This document shows positions 36,728 to 45,925 of a stretch of 64,000 bases of DNA, piece after piece. Each line of letters begins with the position of its first letter. Within the stretch, counting starts at the first letter, position 1. The notes below the pieces were generated by a model. That model worked only from the letters and a program-made list of their open reading frames with translations, ran no database searches and was not told the DNA's origin. Location of the stretch: NCBI GenBank assembly GCA_012026795.1, contig VEPM01000007.1:108503-172502 (forward strand), given 5' to 3'. The stretch comes from Candidatus Methanoperedens sp. Lineage in GTDB: Archaea; Halobacteriota; Methanosarcinia; Methanosarcinales; Methanoperedenaceae. A program made the position numbers and the translations under genes.

Positions 36728-37696
36728 ATGAAAACATTAATTACGGGCGGGGCAGGATTTATCGGGTCGCATCTATGCGACCTGTTGCTTGCGAAAGGCC
36801 ATGAGGTCATTTGTGTAGATAATTTTATCACAGGAAATAAAAATAACATTGCTCATATCGAAAATGAAAAATTCTCATTTATTGAACATAATGTCACAAA
36901 ACCTCTTTATCTTGAAGAAAATATCGATTATATTTTCCATCTTGCAAGTCCCGCCAGTCCCATAGATTACCTGGAACTGCCTATCCAGACTCTCAAGGTG
37001 GGCGCTCTTGGTACTCATAACATGCTGGGTCTTGCCATGGAGAAGAACGCCCGGTTCTTACTTGCCTCAACTTCCGAGGTTTATGGCGATCCTCTTGTGA
37101 ATCCGCAAAGTGAGGAATATTGGGGGAATGTAAACCCTATAGGCCCACGCGGAGTTTATGACGAGGCAAAAAGATTCGCTGAAGCCATTACTATGGCATA
37201 TCACAGGTATCATAACGTTGAAACACGGATAATACGCATTTTCAATACATACGGCCCGCGTATGCGTTTAAATGACGGCCGCGTTGTTCCTAATTTCATA
37301 GGACAGGCTTTGAATGGGGAAGACATCACCGTATATGGGGATGGCTCCCAGACAAGAAGCTTTTGCTATGTGAGTGATGAAATTGAGGGAATATATCGCC
37401 TGATGATGTCTGATTATTCCAGTCCTGTAAATGTCGGGAATCCCGAAGAGCATACTATCCTTGAATTTGCAAAATTCATAATAAAGTTAACAGGGACACA
37501 TTCAAAGATCGTTTTCAAGGAATTGCCACAGGATGATCCGAAACAGAGAAGACCCGATATCACAAAAGCAAGGAAAATCCTGAAGTGGGAACCAAAAGTC
37601 TATCTTGAGCAAGGGTTAAAAAATACTATACAGTACTTTAAGGGTGTTCTGTCGTCAAAAGATTTTATCCAGGATCACATGCAGGGCATTAGCTAA
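36728..37696 (+). CDS. UDP-glucuronate decarboxylase-like SDR (UDP-xylose synthase)
   Basis: This is a 322-aa extended short-chain dehydrogenase. The NAD-binding motif is [11 protein letters not shown], then FHLASPASP, the catalytic Ser in [11 protein letters not shown], and Tyr/Lys in YDEAKRFAE. The order [17 protein letters not shown] and [14 protein letters not shown] matches UDP-glucuronic acid decarboxylase (UXS), which yields UDP-xylose. Together with the dehydrogenase two genes upstream it would convert UDP-glucose to UDP-xylose. The 3' end overlaps the convergent DUF2227 gene by 42 nt. Confidence 0.92.
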   Translation: MKTLITGGAGFIGSHLCDLLLAKGHEVICVDNFITGNKNNIAHIENEKFSFIEHNVTKPLYLEENIDYIFHLASPASPIDYLELPIQTLKVGALGTHNMLGLAMEKNARFLLASTSEVYGDPLVNPQSEEYWGNVNPIGPRGVYDEAKRFAEAITMAYHRYHNVETRIIRIFNTYGPRMRLNDGRVVPNFIGQALNGEDITVYGDGSQTRSFCYVSDEIEGIYRLMMSDYSSPVNVGNPEEHTILEFAKFIIKLTGTHSKIVFKELPQDDPKQRRPDITKARKILKWEPKVYLEQGLKNTIQYFKGVLSSKDFIQDHMQGIS

Positions 37697-38089
37697 TATT
37701 ATTCCAGTTAAGAAAATAATCACATAAACATATGAAAAAGTAGATTCCTGTGGAAGCGATTTAAACATGAGATAGTAAAATCCCAGGATTATTATTCCGA
37801 TATATAATATCCTCACGATCGCCCCATAAAAAATATTATGTGAACTTTGCCTGTGTTTGAATAAAAACTTATAGGGAAGCATAAGGATTTTTAGCCTCCC
37901 CCATCGCTTATACGCTGTGCTATCGACATCAAGGTCAGGGGTTACAAATTCAGTGCCTATGTAAAATCCCAGACATATCGCAAGCAGCATTCCCGGACTG
38001 AAACTAAAGATATTTTCAAAATAAAGGATAAGGGCAACAGTTATAAAAATAATATAATTGAATATCCTGTGTTTGTTGTATCCCGGCAT
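37655..38089 (-). CDS. DUF2227 membrane protein (putative metal-binding)
   Basis: The 144-aa protein begins [11 protein letters not shown] and has [10 protein letters not shown] and [11 protein letters not shown], conserved in the archaeal DUF2227 family (a predicted metal-dependent membrane hydrolase group related to YdjM). About four membrane helices are seen. The His/Asp clusters might bind a metal. It begins at the position where hemB ends (1-nt overlap), so it is probably the second gene of a hemB transcript. Its 3' end overlaps the UXS gene on the other strand. No function is established. Confidence 0.8.
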   Translation of the reverse strand: MPGYNKHRIFNYIIFITVALILYFENIFSFSPGMLLAICLGFYIGTEFVTPDLDVDSTAYKRWGRLKILMLPYKFLFKHRQSSHNIFYGAIVRILYIGIIILGFYYLMFKSLPQESTFSYVYVIIFLTGIILANALHVILDKIF

Positions 38090-39066
38090 TACTTTGAATT
38101 CAGGTCAAGAGCTACATCTTTTGCAAAATATGTCAATATCATGTCTGCGCCTGCTCGCTTTATCGATATCAGTGATTCATACATAGCCTTTTTTTCATCG
38201 ATCCAGCCATTCCGGGCTGCCGCTTTTATCATCGAATATTCTCCGCTGACATGGTATGCCGCAGTTGGCATCTTGAATTTCTTCTTTACCCTGTAAATAA
38301 TATCAAGATAAGACATTGCAGGCTTGACCATTATTATATCTGCGCCTTCTTCGATATCAAGCGCAACTTCGCGAAGCGCCTCATCGGAATTTCCAGGGTC
38401 CATCTGGTATGAAGCCCTGTCGCCAAAGGAAAAGCCCGAACTTGCAGCTTCACGGAACGGGCCGTAGAACACGGAGCAATATTTTGCAGCATAGGACATT
38501 ATTGGTGTATCATTGAAATTGTTATCATCAAGTGCCCTGCGGATCTCTCCCACCATGCCATCCATCATTCCCGAAGGCGCAACGATATCAGCACCTGCAT
38601 GGGCATGGCTCACTGCTGTCTTTCCAAGGATATCAAGGGTAGGGTCGTTGAGTATTTCATGTTTCTCGTTTACCATGCCGCAATGGCCATGAGATGTGTA
38701 TTCGCAAAGGCAAAGATCAGTGATCACGATCAGGTCATCTCCTGCTTTCTTTTTTATTGCCCTCACAGCTTTCTGGACTATATCATCGTCGCCGTATGCA
38801 TGGGTTCCTGCTTCGTCTTTTTCAGCAGGGATTCCAAAAATAATTATTGCGGGGATACCAAGCTTTGAAATACTTGCTGCTTCATCTGCAACAGTTTTAA
38901 GGGACTGGCGAAAAACGCCTGGCATTGCATTAATTTCAAGAGGTTTTGATATTGTTTCATCGACAAATATGGGACATATCAAATCCCTGACATCAAGAGT
39001 CGTTTCACGGACCATGGGCCTGAATTTTGATGTGCGCAATCTTCTCATGCGCATCGTGGGGAACAT
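38089..39066 (-). CDS. hemB: Delta-aminolevulinic acid dehydratase (porphobilinogen synthase)
   Basis: The 325-aa protein matches HemB across its length: RMRRLRTSKFRPMVRETTL at the N-terminus; the zinc-binding cysteines CLCEYTSHGHC; the Schiff-base lysines in MSYAAKYCSVFYGPFREAA and MVKPAMSYLDI. It condenses two 5-aminolevulinate molecules to porphobilinogen, for siroheme, F430, cobalamin or (via the alternative route) heme. DUF2227 follows with a 1-nt overlap. The start chosen is the ATG at 39066; an internal ATG at 39054 (MRMRRLR) is possible. Confidence 0.96.
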   Translation of the reverse strand: MFPTMRMRRLRTSKFRPMVRETTLDVRDLICPIFVDETISKPLEINAMPGVFRQSLKTVADEAASISKLGIPAIIIFGIPAEKDEAGTHAYGDDDIVQKAVRAIKKKAGDDLIVITDLCLCEYTSHGHCGMVNEKHEILNDPTLDILGKTAVSHAHAGADIVAPSGMMDGMVGEIRRALDDNNFNDTPIMSYAAKYCSVFYGPFREAASSGFSFGDRASYQMDPGNSDEALREVALDIEEGADIIMVKPAMSYLDIIYRVKKKFKMPTAAYHVSGEYSMIKAAARNGWIDEKKAMYESLISIKRAGADMILTYFAKDVALDLNSK

Positions 39067-39224
39067 ACTTGTTATAATTGGATGGGAAGTACTTAATTAT
39101 TACCGATTCGGGTTGTTTATTTGACAAATATTTTAAGTCAGTTATTCTATTTACTTCCTTGTCCCTACATTTTATGAAAAAAGCAAAAATTTATATGTTT
39201 GTATGGATAACATAATATGATCTC

Positions 39225-40121
39225 ATGGTATCAATCAGAAAAAAAACAGTAGGAAAACAGACATATTATTACCTTGAGCACAGCTTCCGTGAAAATGGCA
39301 ATGTGGAGAAGAAGGAAAAATACCTTGGAAAAACTTTGCCGCCAAATATCGAAGAGTTGAAGCAGGAGTTTATTTCTCAAATTTACAGGGATAAATGGTT
39401 TTTTCTTTTTGACAGGATAAAAGAAGAATATTCAGTGCAGGAAAAAAGCACCCCTCCATCGGCAAAGGAAAAAGAGTTAGAGAACTTCGCTATTAAATTC
39501 ACTTATGATACGAACAGGATAGAGGGATCAACGCTCACTTTCAGGGAAACCTCACTTCTCCTTGAAAAAGGCATAACTCCAAATGCTAAACCCATGCGAG
39601 ATGCAAAAGAGGCAGAAGCGCACCGGAAAGTATTTTATGAGCTGCTTAATTCTAAGAAGGAGCTGTCACTTGATGTTATCCTTTACTTTCACAAAAAATT
39701 ATTTGAAGACACAAAAAAAGACATAGCAGGGAAGATCAGGCAGCATCAGGTAACAATCGCAGGAAGTAAATCCATGCCGCCTTTTCCCGCAGAAATATAT
39801 CCTCTGCTAATGGATTTTTTCAAGTGGTATCGCAAAAATAAGGACAAAATGCATACTGTTGAACTCGCGGCGCTTGTCCATCTTAAACTTGTAACAATTC
39901 ATCCTTTTGCAGATGGGAATGGCAGGATAAGCAGGTTAATGATGAACTTTGTTTTAAATAAGCATGGCTTCCCTATGCTCAATATATCTTATGAAAAAAG
40001 AGCGGGTTATTATGGGGCCCTGGAACGGTCTCAGACCAAAAGAGAGGATAGTATATTCCTGCAATGGTTCTTTAAACAGTATTTGAAAGAACATAGCGGA
40101 TATCTTAAAAAAAAGAAATAG
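39225..40121 (+). CDS. Fic family AMP-transferase, class II (auto-inhibited)
   Basis: This is a 298-aa Fic protein. The inhibitory motif TNRIEG (residues 96-101, S/TxxxEG) precedes the catalytic motif HPFADGNGRISR (226-237), as in class II Fic enzymes, where the Glu blocks ATP binding until released. All HxFxDGNGRxxR residues are present, so AMPylation activity is likely. The first 50 residues (KKTVGKQTYYYLEHSFREN) form a beta-rich module seen in archaeal Fic proteins. TATA-like sequence lies at about 39187-39195. It stands alone at the edge of the defence island. Confidence 0.93.
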   Translation: MVSIRKKTVGKQTYYYLEHSFRENGNVEKKEKYLGKTLPPNIEELKQEFISQIYRDKWFFLFDRIKEEYSVQEKSTPPSAKEKELENFAIKFTYDTNRIEGSTLTFRETSLLLEKGITPNAKPMRDAKEAEAHRKVFYELLNSKKELSLDVILYFHKKLFEDTKKDIAGKIRQHQVTIAGSKSMPPFPAEIYPLLMDFFKWYRKNKDKMHTVELAALVHLKLVTIHPFADGNGRISRLMMNFVLNKHGFPMLNISYEKRAGYYGALERSQTKREDSIFLQWFFKQYLKEHSGYLKKKK

Positions 40122-40255
40122 GCAGTGACCGATCTGGCAGGAATAACTTAACTTATTTTGAAAATTGTGGCGCTACACAAAGAATTTAGTAACCAAAAAG
40201 AGAATCAGGGAAACAATGCTTCAATATAGATTAAGGTAATAATGAATATGAATTT

Positions 40256-40372
40256 ATGAAATCTACTCTGGAAGTTCTTTCGGATTCCGAACTCATCGAC
40301 CAGATCAAAAAGAGTAGAGAGGATTACAATTCTGGTAAATTCAAGAAGCTCCGTGATTTAATGAAAGAATAG
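40256..40372 (+). CDS. Short antitoxin-like ORF (remnant)
   Basis: A 38-codon frame, MKSTLEVLSDSELIDQIKKS..., reads like the C-terminal part of a YefM/Phd or related antitoxin, which binds a RelE/Doc-type toxin. No N-terminal DNA-binding part is encoded upstream (a stop lies 24 nt before the ATG). No toxin gene follows within the 313 bp before hsdR. It may be a leftover of a lost toxin-antitoxin pair. The rest of 40373-40685 holds only a GC-rich segment (about 40440-40525) and an AT-rich promoter-like run near 40612-40632. Confidence 0.4.
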   Translation: MKSTLEVLSDSELIDQIKKSREDYNSGKFKKLRDLMKE

Positions 40373-40685
40373 TTCCTTTCAGGGATAATGATCTCATGGG
40401 GCATGTTTCCTATATTGTTTCAGGATATATTTAACCAATCCCGGCCCGCGCCTCCGCGTGCAGATGAGGACGCCGGATGCAGGGAGAGCGCATGGGGAGT
40501 GAGGGAAAGGGCCTGAGGATGCAATACATACTTAACTTTTAGAATATCGTGACGCTGCTCGTTTATGAAGAATTCAAGCATTTGAAGGGACTGCAACTCT
40601 ACATAAGAAATTACTTTAAAAAAATTTAAATACGACAGGATACTTCTTAGATTGCTGGAAAATAACTCTGAGGAAATACCAAAGC

Positions 40686-43532
40686 ATGGAACTTAACGAA
40701 TTTCTAACTCGAAAACGAATGATAGATGTCATGCTCAAAGAGCAGGGGTGGTTGGTCAGTGATAGAACAAAAGTTATCGCTGAAGCGGACACAAAACAAT
40801 CGGATTTTCGCGCCCAAAACTACAAAACAGTCTCAGAAACGCTAAGAAACGATATGGAAAGCAAGTACGTTGATTATCTACTTCTTGATATGTTCCAAGC
40901 GCCTATTGCAATAATAGAAGTAAAACGAACATCTAAAGACCCTATACTTACGGCACAAAAACAAGCCGAAGAATATGCAAATCACATAAAAGCGCAAACA
41001 GGGAAAGATGTTTTTATTTTCTTATCGAATGGATATGAAATATGGTTCTGGGATAGGGAACATTATGGCCCAAGGGCAGTGAAAGGTTTCTTTTCCCGGA
41101 GCGATCTTGAAAGAATGAGATTTCAGGGTATTACAAAGAAAAATCTCACAGATATTGAAATAGATAAAGGGATCGTTGACCGATCTAAAAGCATCGAGAG
41201 TACGAAACGAGTTTTGGAGCATATCCAGTCAGGAAAACGCAAAGCACTTATCGTGATGGCTACAGGGACAGGAAAAACGAGAGTTGCCATGGCGATCATT
41301 AATGTCCTCCTGAGAGCGAACCGGGCTCAAAAAATCCTTTTCCTGGCAGACAGAAAGGCACTTCGAAAACAGGCATGCGATGATGGATTCAAACAATTTT
41401 TCCCTGAAGAATCAAAATCAATGATACATTCTAGTGTATTTAACAGGAATTCAAGGCTTTATGTGAGCACAATCCAGACTTTCATGGAGATATACAATCA
41501 GAAGGATAGCTCCGGGAAATATATGATCTCTCCTGGTGAATTTGATGTAATAATTTCTGATGAAGCTCACCGTTCCATATACAACAAATGGAGGGATGTT
41601 TTCACTTATCTTGATGCAATACAGATCGGATTGACCGCCACTCCTGCTGATTTTATCGAAAGGGATACTTTCAGATTCTTTGGTTGCGAGAATAAAGTTG
41701 CAACAGCGCTTTATGATTATGAAGAAGCTGTAAAAGACGGAGTGCTGTGCGATTTTCGAAAACACATTTTCGGCGCCCGAACACATTTCCAGATTAAAGG
41801 GATAAAACCTGATGATATATCAACTGGTGAAAAAAATAGATTGTCAGGACAAGGCATTGATCCTTTCGAAATAAACTTTGAAGGGACTGATCTTGAAAAA
41901 AAGGTAGCTGTAAAAGGAACCAGTGAAGCCATTGTCAGGGAGTTCATGGATAACCGGCAGGATGACCAATCGGGGAACCTTCCTGCAAAATCCATAATAT
42001 TTGCTATCTCAAAAATGCATGCTAAAAGGCTGTGGGAAGCGTTTGAGAGACTCTATCCTGAATATAAGGGAAGGCTTGCAAGGGTGATTGTTTCAGATGA
42101 TCCGAGAGCGCAGGATTCGATCAAACAATTCAAGACTGAATCGCTTCCCAGAGTGGCGATTTCGGTGGACATGCTGGATACTGGCATCGATGTCCCTGAG
42201 GTATGCAACCTTGTATTTGCAAAGCCGGTGTTCTCAAGAATTAAGTTCTGGCAGATGCTTGGCAGAGGTACGCGGTCTGATAATGCCTGCAAGCACAAGG
42301 AATGGCTGCCAGACGGGAAGAAAGAATATTTTAAAGTATTTGATTTCTGGGATAATTTCGAGTACTGGGATATGCATCCTGAGGGCGACCAGAAAGAATC
42401 CGGTGAAGCCATAACCAACCGCATTTTTCTTGCAAGGTTAAAGCAGCTTGAACATTTTCTTAATACAAAAGACTCAACAAATGCTGAGGGTGTTAAGACA
42501 AAAATCCTGGAAGATATTGCATCACTACCAATGGATTCTGTAAGCATTCGTGAGAACCGGAGAGAAATAGAAAAAGCACTATCTCCAAAGCTCTGGGATA
42601 ATGTTGGAGTTGACCCGGTTGAATTCCTTAAAAAGAAGATAACTCCGCTTATGAGGTTCAAACAGGATGTCAATCTTAACGAAGCGTCTTTTATTCTTAA
42701 ATGTGAAAAACTTGGCACTGCCGTTCTGCGTGGAGATAAAGAGAAGATCGAACGGTTAAAACCAAAGATAGGAGAAATGGTTGACTGCCTGCCTGAGGAG
42801 TTGAATGTAATCAAGTTAAAGCTTGCTTTTAAAGACAAAGTGCTTTCAAACAGGTTCTGGGAAAATGTTTCCTTTGAGGATTCCCAGATGCTAATTTCAG
42901 AGCTTGCAAAGCTGATGAAATACATGGCTCCTGAGCCTCGAAAAACGATAGTGATTGACATGGATGACGTGATACAGCAAAGGAAGCTTATCGAGTTTGG
43001 GCCTGATGCAAAGCAGGAGTATGTTACAGTTTATAAAGAGAAAGTGGAGGACAGGATCAAGAAGCTTGCTGATGATCACCCTGTTATTCTTAAAATCAAG
43101 AATGATGAGGCTTTGACTGAGTCTGACCTTCATGACCTTGAAATTACGCTCAATAATCCTGAATTGTATGTCACAGAGGATGTCCTTCAGAAGGTGTATA
43201 ACCAGAATAAGGGGACGCTGGTGCAGTTCATCAAAAATATCCTGGGTCTATATAAATTCCCTGACCCGAAGGAAAGGATAAAGGATGCTTTCAGTACATA
43301 CATTATCGAGAATAGCAGGCATTATAACGCTGACCAGCTTAATTTTATCAGGACTGTGCAGACAGTTTTTTCAAAGAGAAAACATATTGAGTATATGGAG
43401 TTATTTGATGCGCCGTTCACGAATTTTGGAATAAATGCGCCTATGCCTATGTTCACAGAGAATGAATTGAATGATTTTATTAATATATGCGGCGCAATAG
43501 AGAAGGAAATAAGGCGTAGGGTTGAAGGATGA
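40686..43532 (+). CDS. hsdR: Type I restriction enzyme R subunit
   Basis: The 948-aa protein is an EcoEI/EcoAI-type HsdR. The N-terminal nuclease domain has the PD-(D/E)xK-type residues D63 and E78-V-K80. The helicase core has Walker A ATGTGKTRVA (about residue 190), DEAHRSIYN (about 290), GLTATPAD and motif VI GRGTRSD (about 523). The C-terminal region is the EcoEI R-type helical extension. It translocates DNA and cleaves unmodified DNA as part of an R2M2S complex. The gene overlaps the downstream UPF0175 gene by 4 nt. The other subunits lie further downstream, separated by inserted modules. Confidence 0.96.
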   Translation: MELNEFLTRKRMIDVMLKEQGWLVSDRTKVIAEADTKQSDFRAQNYKTVSETLRNDMESKYVDYLLLDMFQAPIAIIEVKRTSKDPILTAQKQAEEYANHIKAQTGKDVFIFLSNGYEIWFWDREHYGPRAVKGFFSRSDLERMRFQGITKKNLTDIEIDKGIVDRSKSIESTKRVLEHIQSGKRKALIVMATGTGKTRVAMAIINVLLRANRAQKILFLADRKALRKQACDDGFKQFFPEESKSMIHSSVFNRNSRLYVSTIQTFMEIYNQKDSSGKYMISPGEFDVIISDEAHRSIYNKWRDVFTYLDAIQIGLTATPADFIERDTFRFFGCENKVATALYDYEEAVKDGVLCDFRKHIFGARTHFQIKGIKPDDISTGEKNRLSGQGIDPFEINFEGTDLEKKVAVKGTSEAIVREFMDNRQDDQSGNLPAKSIIFAISKMHAKRLWEAFERLYPEYKGRLARVIVSDDPRAQDSIKQFKTESLPRVAISVDMLDTGIDVPEVCNLVFAKPVFSRIKFWQMLGRGTRSDNACKHKEWLPDGKKEYFKVFDFWDNFEYWDMHPEGDQKESGEAITNRIFLARLKQLEHFLNTKDSTNAEGVKTKILEDIASLPMDSVSIRENRREIEKALSPKLWDNVGVDPVEFLKKKITPLMRFKQDVNLNEASFILKCEKLGTAVLRGDKEKIERLKPKIGEMVDCLPEELNVIKLKLAFKDKVLSNRFWENVSFEDSQMLISELAKLMKYMAPEPRKTIVIDMDDVIQQRKLIEFGPDAKQEYVTVYKEKVEDRIKKLADDHPVILKIKNDEALTESDLHDLEITLNNPELYVTEDVLQKVYNQNKGTLVQFIKNILGLYKFPDPKERIKDAFSTYIIENSRHYNADQLNFIRTVQTVFSKRKHIEYMELFDAPFTNFGINAPMPMFTENELNDFINICGAIEKEIRRRVEG

Positions 43533-43741
43533 TAAAGAAACCGCAGAGGGAACCAGAAATACTCTCCATACAGCTCTATAGGGAGGGAAAGGCAAGCTTC
43601 TGTAAGGTGTGTGAAATTGCAGGTTTACCATATGAGGAAATGAAAGAACTTTTGGTTAAAAATAGTGTTGAGATAAGGAAAGGCCATGTGTCGCTAAAAG
43701 CACCGAAAGCAAAGGCAAAAGAGTTAACAGAACTATTATAG
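43529..43741 (+). CDS. UPF0175-like small antitoxin
   Basis: The 70-aa protein has the UPF0175-like helix-turn-helix region AIxxYREGKASFCKVCEIAG-type pattern (here QLYREGKASFCKVCEIAGLP), then YEEMKELLVKNSVEI. Members act as antitoxins of PIN toxins. It overlaps hsdR by 4 nt and so is translated with it. The nearest PIN protein on the same strand is the large PIN-GNAT-PUA protein, 165 bp downstream, which could be its partner. A second UPF0175 with a classical PIN partner lies at 47197. Confidence 0.72.
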   Translation: MIKKPQREPEILSIQLYREGKASFCKVCEIAGLPYEEMKELLVKNSVEIRKGHVSLKAPKAKAKELTELL

Positions 43742-43775
43742 GATGATACATATTGAAAAATTTTGAACCTCAGAA

Positions 43776-43796
43776 AAACGCGGATGAACGCAGATT
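43776..43796. repeat. Dispersed intergenic repeat motif (CGGATGAACGCAGATT family)
   Basis: AAACGCGGATGAACGCAGATT recurs at 55559-55579 on the opposite strand with one mismatch. Similar motifs are common between genes in many environmental genomes. It sits just before the hsdS-type direct repeat. Confidence 0.6.
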
Positions 43797-43825
43797 AAAT
43801 ATTTGGGATTTCTGCGGCGCATACC

Positions 43826-43902
43826 GCAAAGAGCGCGAAGAACACAAAGGGGAGAGTAATAAATGGATGCTCATGAGCGACGCACGCTGCCGGAAGGAGT
43901 GG
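43826..43902 (+). repeat. Imperfect direct repeat, copy 1 (left flank of PIN-GNAT-PUA cassette)
   Basis: This 77-bp segment matches 45888-45963 at about 88 % (nine or ten differences, one gap). It contains GCAAAGAG..GCGAAGAACACAAAGGGGAGAG, the hsdS-type ribosome-binding site, the ATG at 43863 and 12 codons that would begin MDAHERRTLPEG, compared with MEAHGQRALPEG of the intact hsdS. The reading dies after 18 codons. Confidence 0.8.
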
Positions 43903-43919
43903 TAGAATGCGTATATTAA
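43863..43919 (+). pseudogene. hsdS: hsdS 5' relic (first codons only)
   Basis: The frame MDAHERRTLPEGVVECVY stops 18 codons after its ATG. The first 12 residues correspond to the start of the intact HsdS at 45925 (MEAHGQRALPEG). An extra base in GGAAGGAGTGG shifts the reading. The same GGAAGGAG now lies 7 nt before the start of the PIN-GNAT-PUA gene and serves as its ribosome-binding site. Confidence 0.7.
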
Positions 43920-45403
43920 TTGATACGAATATCTTCATTTACAGGGAAAATGACCAAGTTCTCCCAACTAATTTAGAGAAATTATTACAAATATTAAATG
44001 TTATAAATGCAAAAATACTCATTCACCCCAAATCAGTCGAAGAATTAAAAGGAGACCCGAATGAAAATAGAAAGAAAGTTGCGTTATCTAAAATAAATAT
44101 ATATCCGCAATTAGAGATACCACCTGACCCGGATGCGGATAATAATTTCTTAAATTTGGTTGGATATCCCTCAAATGCCAACAATTATGTTGATAATGCG
44201 ATACTTTATTCAGTTTATAAAGACGCAGTTGATTTCTTGATTACAGAGGATAAAGGAATACAAAAGAAGTTCGATCGGTTAGGAATAAAGGACAGAGTTC
44301 TGTATATTGATGAGGCTTTGAAAATATTTGGAAAAAATATTTTTGATGAAAATGTGGCTCATCCTCCAGCACTTAAGGAAGAGCTTGTCTATAATCTGAA
44401 AACCGATGATCCGTTTTTTGATTCATTGAAAGAAGATTACGGAGAGTTCGAGGCATGGTTTAAGAAAATTTCGAAGGAGGGGAGAAAATGCTGGGTTTAT
44501 TTTAAAGAGGATGGTTCGATAGGGGCTTTATTAATTTATAAGTTTGAAAATGAGCCGATTGACTCCAATCCGTCCTTTCCTGCTAAAAGGAGACTCAAAA
44601 TATCGACATTTAAAGTCATTCATACAGGTTATAAGATTGGAGAACTATTTATAAAACTTTCATTAGAATATTCTATTAAAAACAATCTCACAGAGATTTA
44701 TTTAACTCATTTTACAAAGCCAGACGACTATTTAGTTGAATTAATAACTGAATATGGCTTTTATCATGCTGCTAAAAACAGGAGGGGTGAAGATATTTTC
44801 ATTAAAGAACTATCTGCAAATAAAGAAAAAATCACATCTTTGCCACCGATAGAAATCTCTAAAAAGTTTTATCCTACTTTTTATGATGGTATAGGAATAA
44901 AAAAATTTATAATCCCGATTCGTCCTGAATATCACGAGAGGCTTTTTACCGATTACAAAGAAAGGCAGACGACTTTATCTGAGCATCTTGGTGAATTTAT
45001 TATTGAAGGCAATACCATAAAAAAAGCGTATCTCAGTCATTCCAGGAATACGAGGATTTCACCAGGGGATATCCTGTTATTTTATCGATCAGTGGATAAA
45101 AAGGAAATAACTTCTCTGGGAGTGGTTGAAAACGTATTTCCTGGCTTGCGAGATAAAGATGAAATTATAAAGCATGTTGGAAAGAGAACAGTCTATTCTG
45201 TTTATGAAATTGAAAAAATGGCAGAAAAGCCAACAATGGTTATTCTATTTACATGGCATTTTCATTTAGCGAATCCATTAAAACTTTCAGATTTGAAAGG
45301 GATGAATATTTTCGCTCCGCAATCTATGACCCTAATATCCCATGAAAAATATCTCAAAATAAAAAGTAAAGGTGGAATCGATGAACGTTTTACTGTCCAT
45401 TAA
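43907..45403 (+). CDS. PIN-GNAT-PUA-like three-domain protein
   Basis: This 498-aa protein has three domains. A PIN nuclease (residues 1-140) has RILIDTNIFI, a NNYVDNAIL acidic patch and DFLITEDKGI. A GNAT acetyltransferase-like region follows (about 185-300): LKISTFKVIHTGYKIGELFIKLSLEY is the acetyl-CoA-binding segment, with ITEYGFYHA near its end. A PUA/ASCH-like C-terminal domain follows (about 330-490; SHSRNTRISPGDILLFY). The first Asp of PIN is intact. It may bind and cleave or modify RNA such as tRNA. It lies between hsdR and hsdS, behind a UPF0175-like gene and before an ASCH gene. Role unknown. Confidence 0.85.
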   Translation: MRILIDTNIFIYRENDQVLPTNLEKLLQILNVINAKILIHPKSVEELKGDPNENRKKVALSKINIYPQLEIPPDPDADNNFLNLVGYPSNANNYVDNAILYSVYKDAVDFLITEDKGIQKKFDRLGIKDRVLYIDEALKIFGKNIFDENVAHPPALKEELVYNLKTDDPFFDSLKEDYGEFEAWFKKISKEGRKCWVYFKEDGSIGALLIYKFENEPIDSNPSFPAKRRLKISTFKVIHTGYKIGELFIKLSLEYSIKNNLTEIYLTHFTKPDDYLVELITEYGFYHAAKNRRGEDIFIKELSANKEKITSLPPIEISKKFYPTFYDGIGIKKFIIPIRPEYHERLFTDYKERQTTLSEHLGEFIIEGNTIKKAYLSHSRNTRISPGDILLFYRSVDKKEITSLGVVENVFPGLRDKDEIIKHVGKRTVYSVYEIEKMAEKPTMVILFTWHFHLANPLKLSDLKGMNIFAPQSMTLISHEKYLKIKSKGGIDERFTVH

Positions 45404-45791
45404 ACCGAAATATGTCGAAGAGATACTGAACGGGAATAAGAAATACGAGTTCCGCAAAGTGATTTTCAAATGCAAAGAAGATCTTGAAATGGTGTATATT
45501 TATTCTTCTTCTCCGGTGAAAAAAATTGTTGGCGCTTTTATAATCGAAAACATTATTGAAGATCATCCAGAAGTCCTATGGGAGAAATTCAAGGAATTTT
45601 CGGGAATCAATGATGAGAAGGAATTTTTTGATTATTTTGGAGCCAAGAAAAAAGGTTTTGCCATTAAAATTGGAGAGTTAGAAGTTTTCAAATGCCCTGC
45701 CGACCCAAGAATTTTAAATCCTGATTTTGTTCCGCCACAATCATTTTGTTATATTGACGATAATTTCTTTAGAGGCGCAGTAAATGGATAA
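45381..45791 (+). CDS. ASCH/PUA-like domain protein
   Basis: The 136-aa protein starts MNVLLSIKPKYVEEILNG, KKYEFRK, typical of ASCH-domain proteins, which bind RNA or modified nucleobases. The ATG at 45381 is preceded by AGGTGG, better than the longer GTG start at 45372. Its first codons overlap the last 23 nt of the PIN-GNAT-PUA gene, so they are coupled. The C-terminal GNAT partner already has a PUA-like domain, so the pair may recognise one RNA together. It ends at the third hsdS-like fragment. Confidence 0.82.
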   Translation: MNVLLSIKPKYVEEILNGNKKYEFRKVIFKCKEDLEMVYIYSSSPVKKIVGAFIIENIIEDHPEVLWEKFKEFSGINDEKEFFDYFGAKKKGFAIKIGELEVFKCPADPRILNPDFVPPQSFCYIDDNFFRGAVNG

Positions 45792-45925
45792 TCTTCATGA
45801 GCGATTCTCGCTGCCTTCGTTCATCTACACCTTAAAACCAATCTTTGCGCCCTCTGCGTACTTTGCGGTGAGATTAAAATATACACAGCAAAGAGTGCGA
45901 AGAACACAAAGGGGAGAGCAATAAA
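45786..45925 (+). repeat. Third, degenerate hsdS 5' fragment and inverted repeat
   Basis: ATGGAT..CATGAGCGA....CGCTGCC (45786-45819) resembles the first codons of hsdS (MDNLHERFSLPS). It overlaps the ASCH stop. Next, CTTTGCGCCCTCTGCGTACT (45831-45850) can pair imperfectly with the left part of the next direct repeat (GCAAAGAGTGCGAAG), which may form a hairpin before hsdS. Confidence 0.5.

Noticed and set aside
40440..40525. GC-rich segment before hsdR as a possible structural RNA
   Set aside because: It has a few short inverted repeats but no strong hairpin and no resemblance to a known RNA.
42053..42961. 302-codon antisense ORF inside hsdR
   Set aside because: Long only because of the codon composition of hsdR; Ser-rich translation without domain features.
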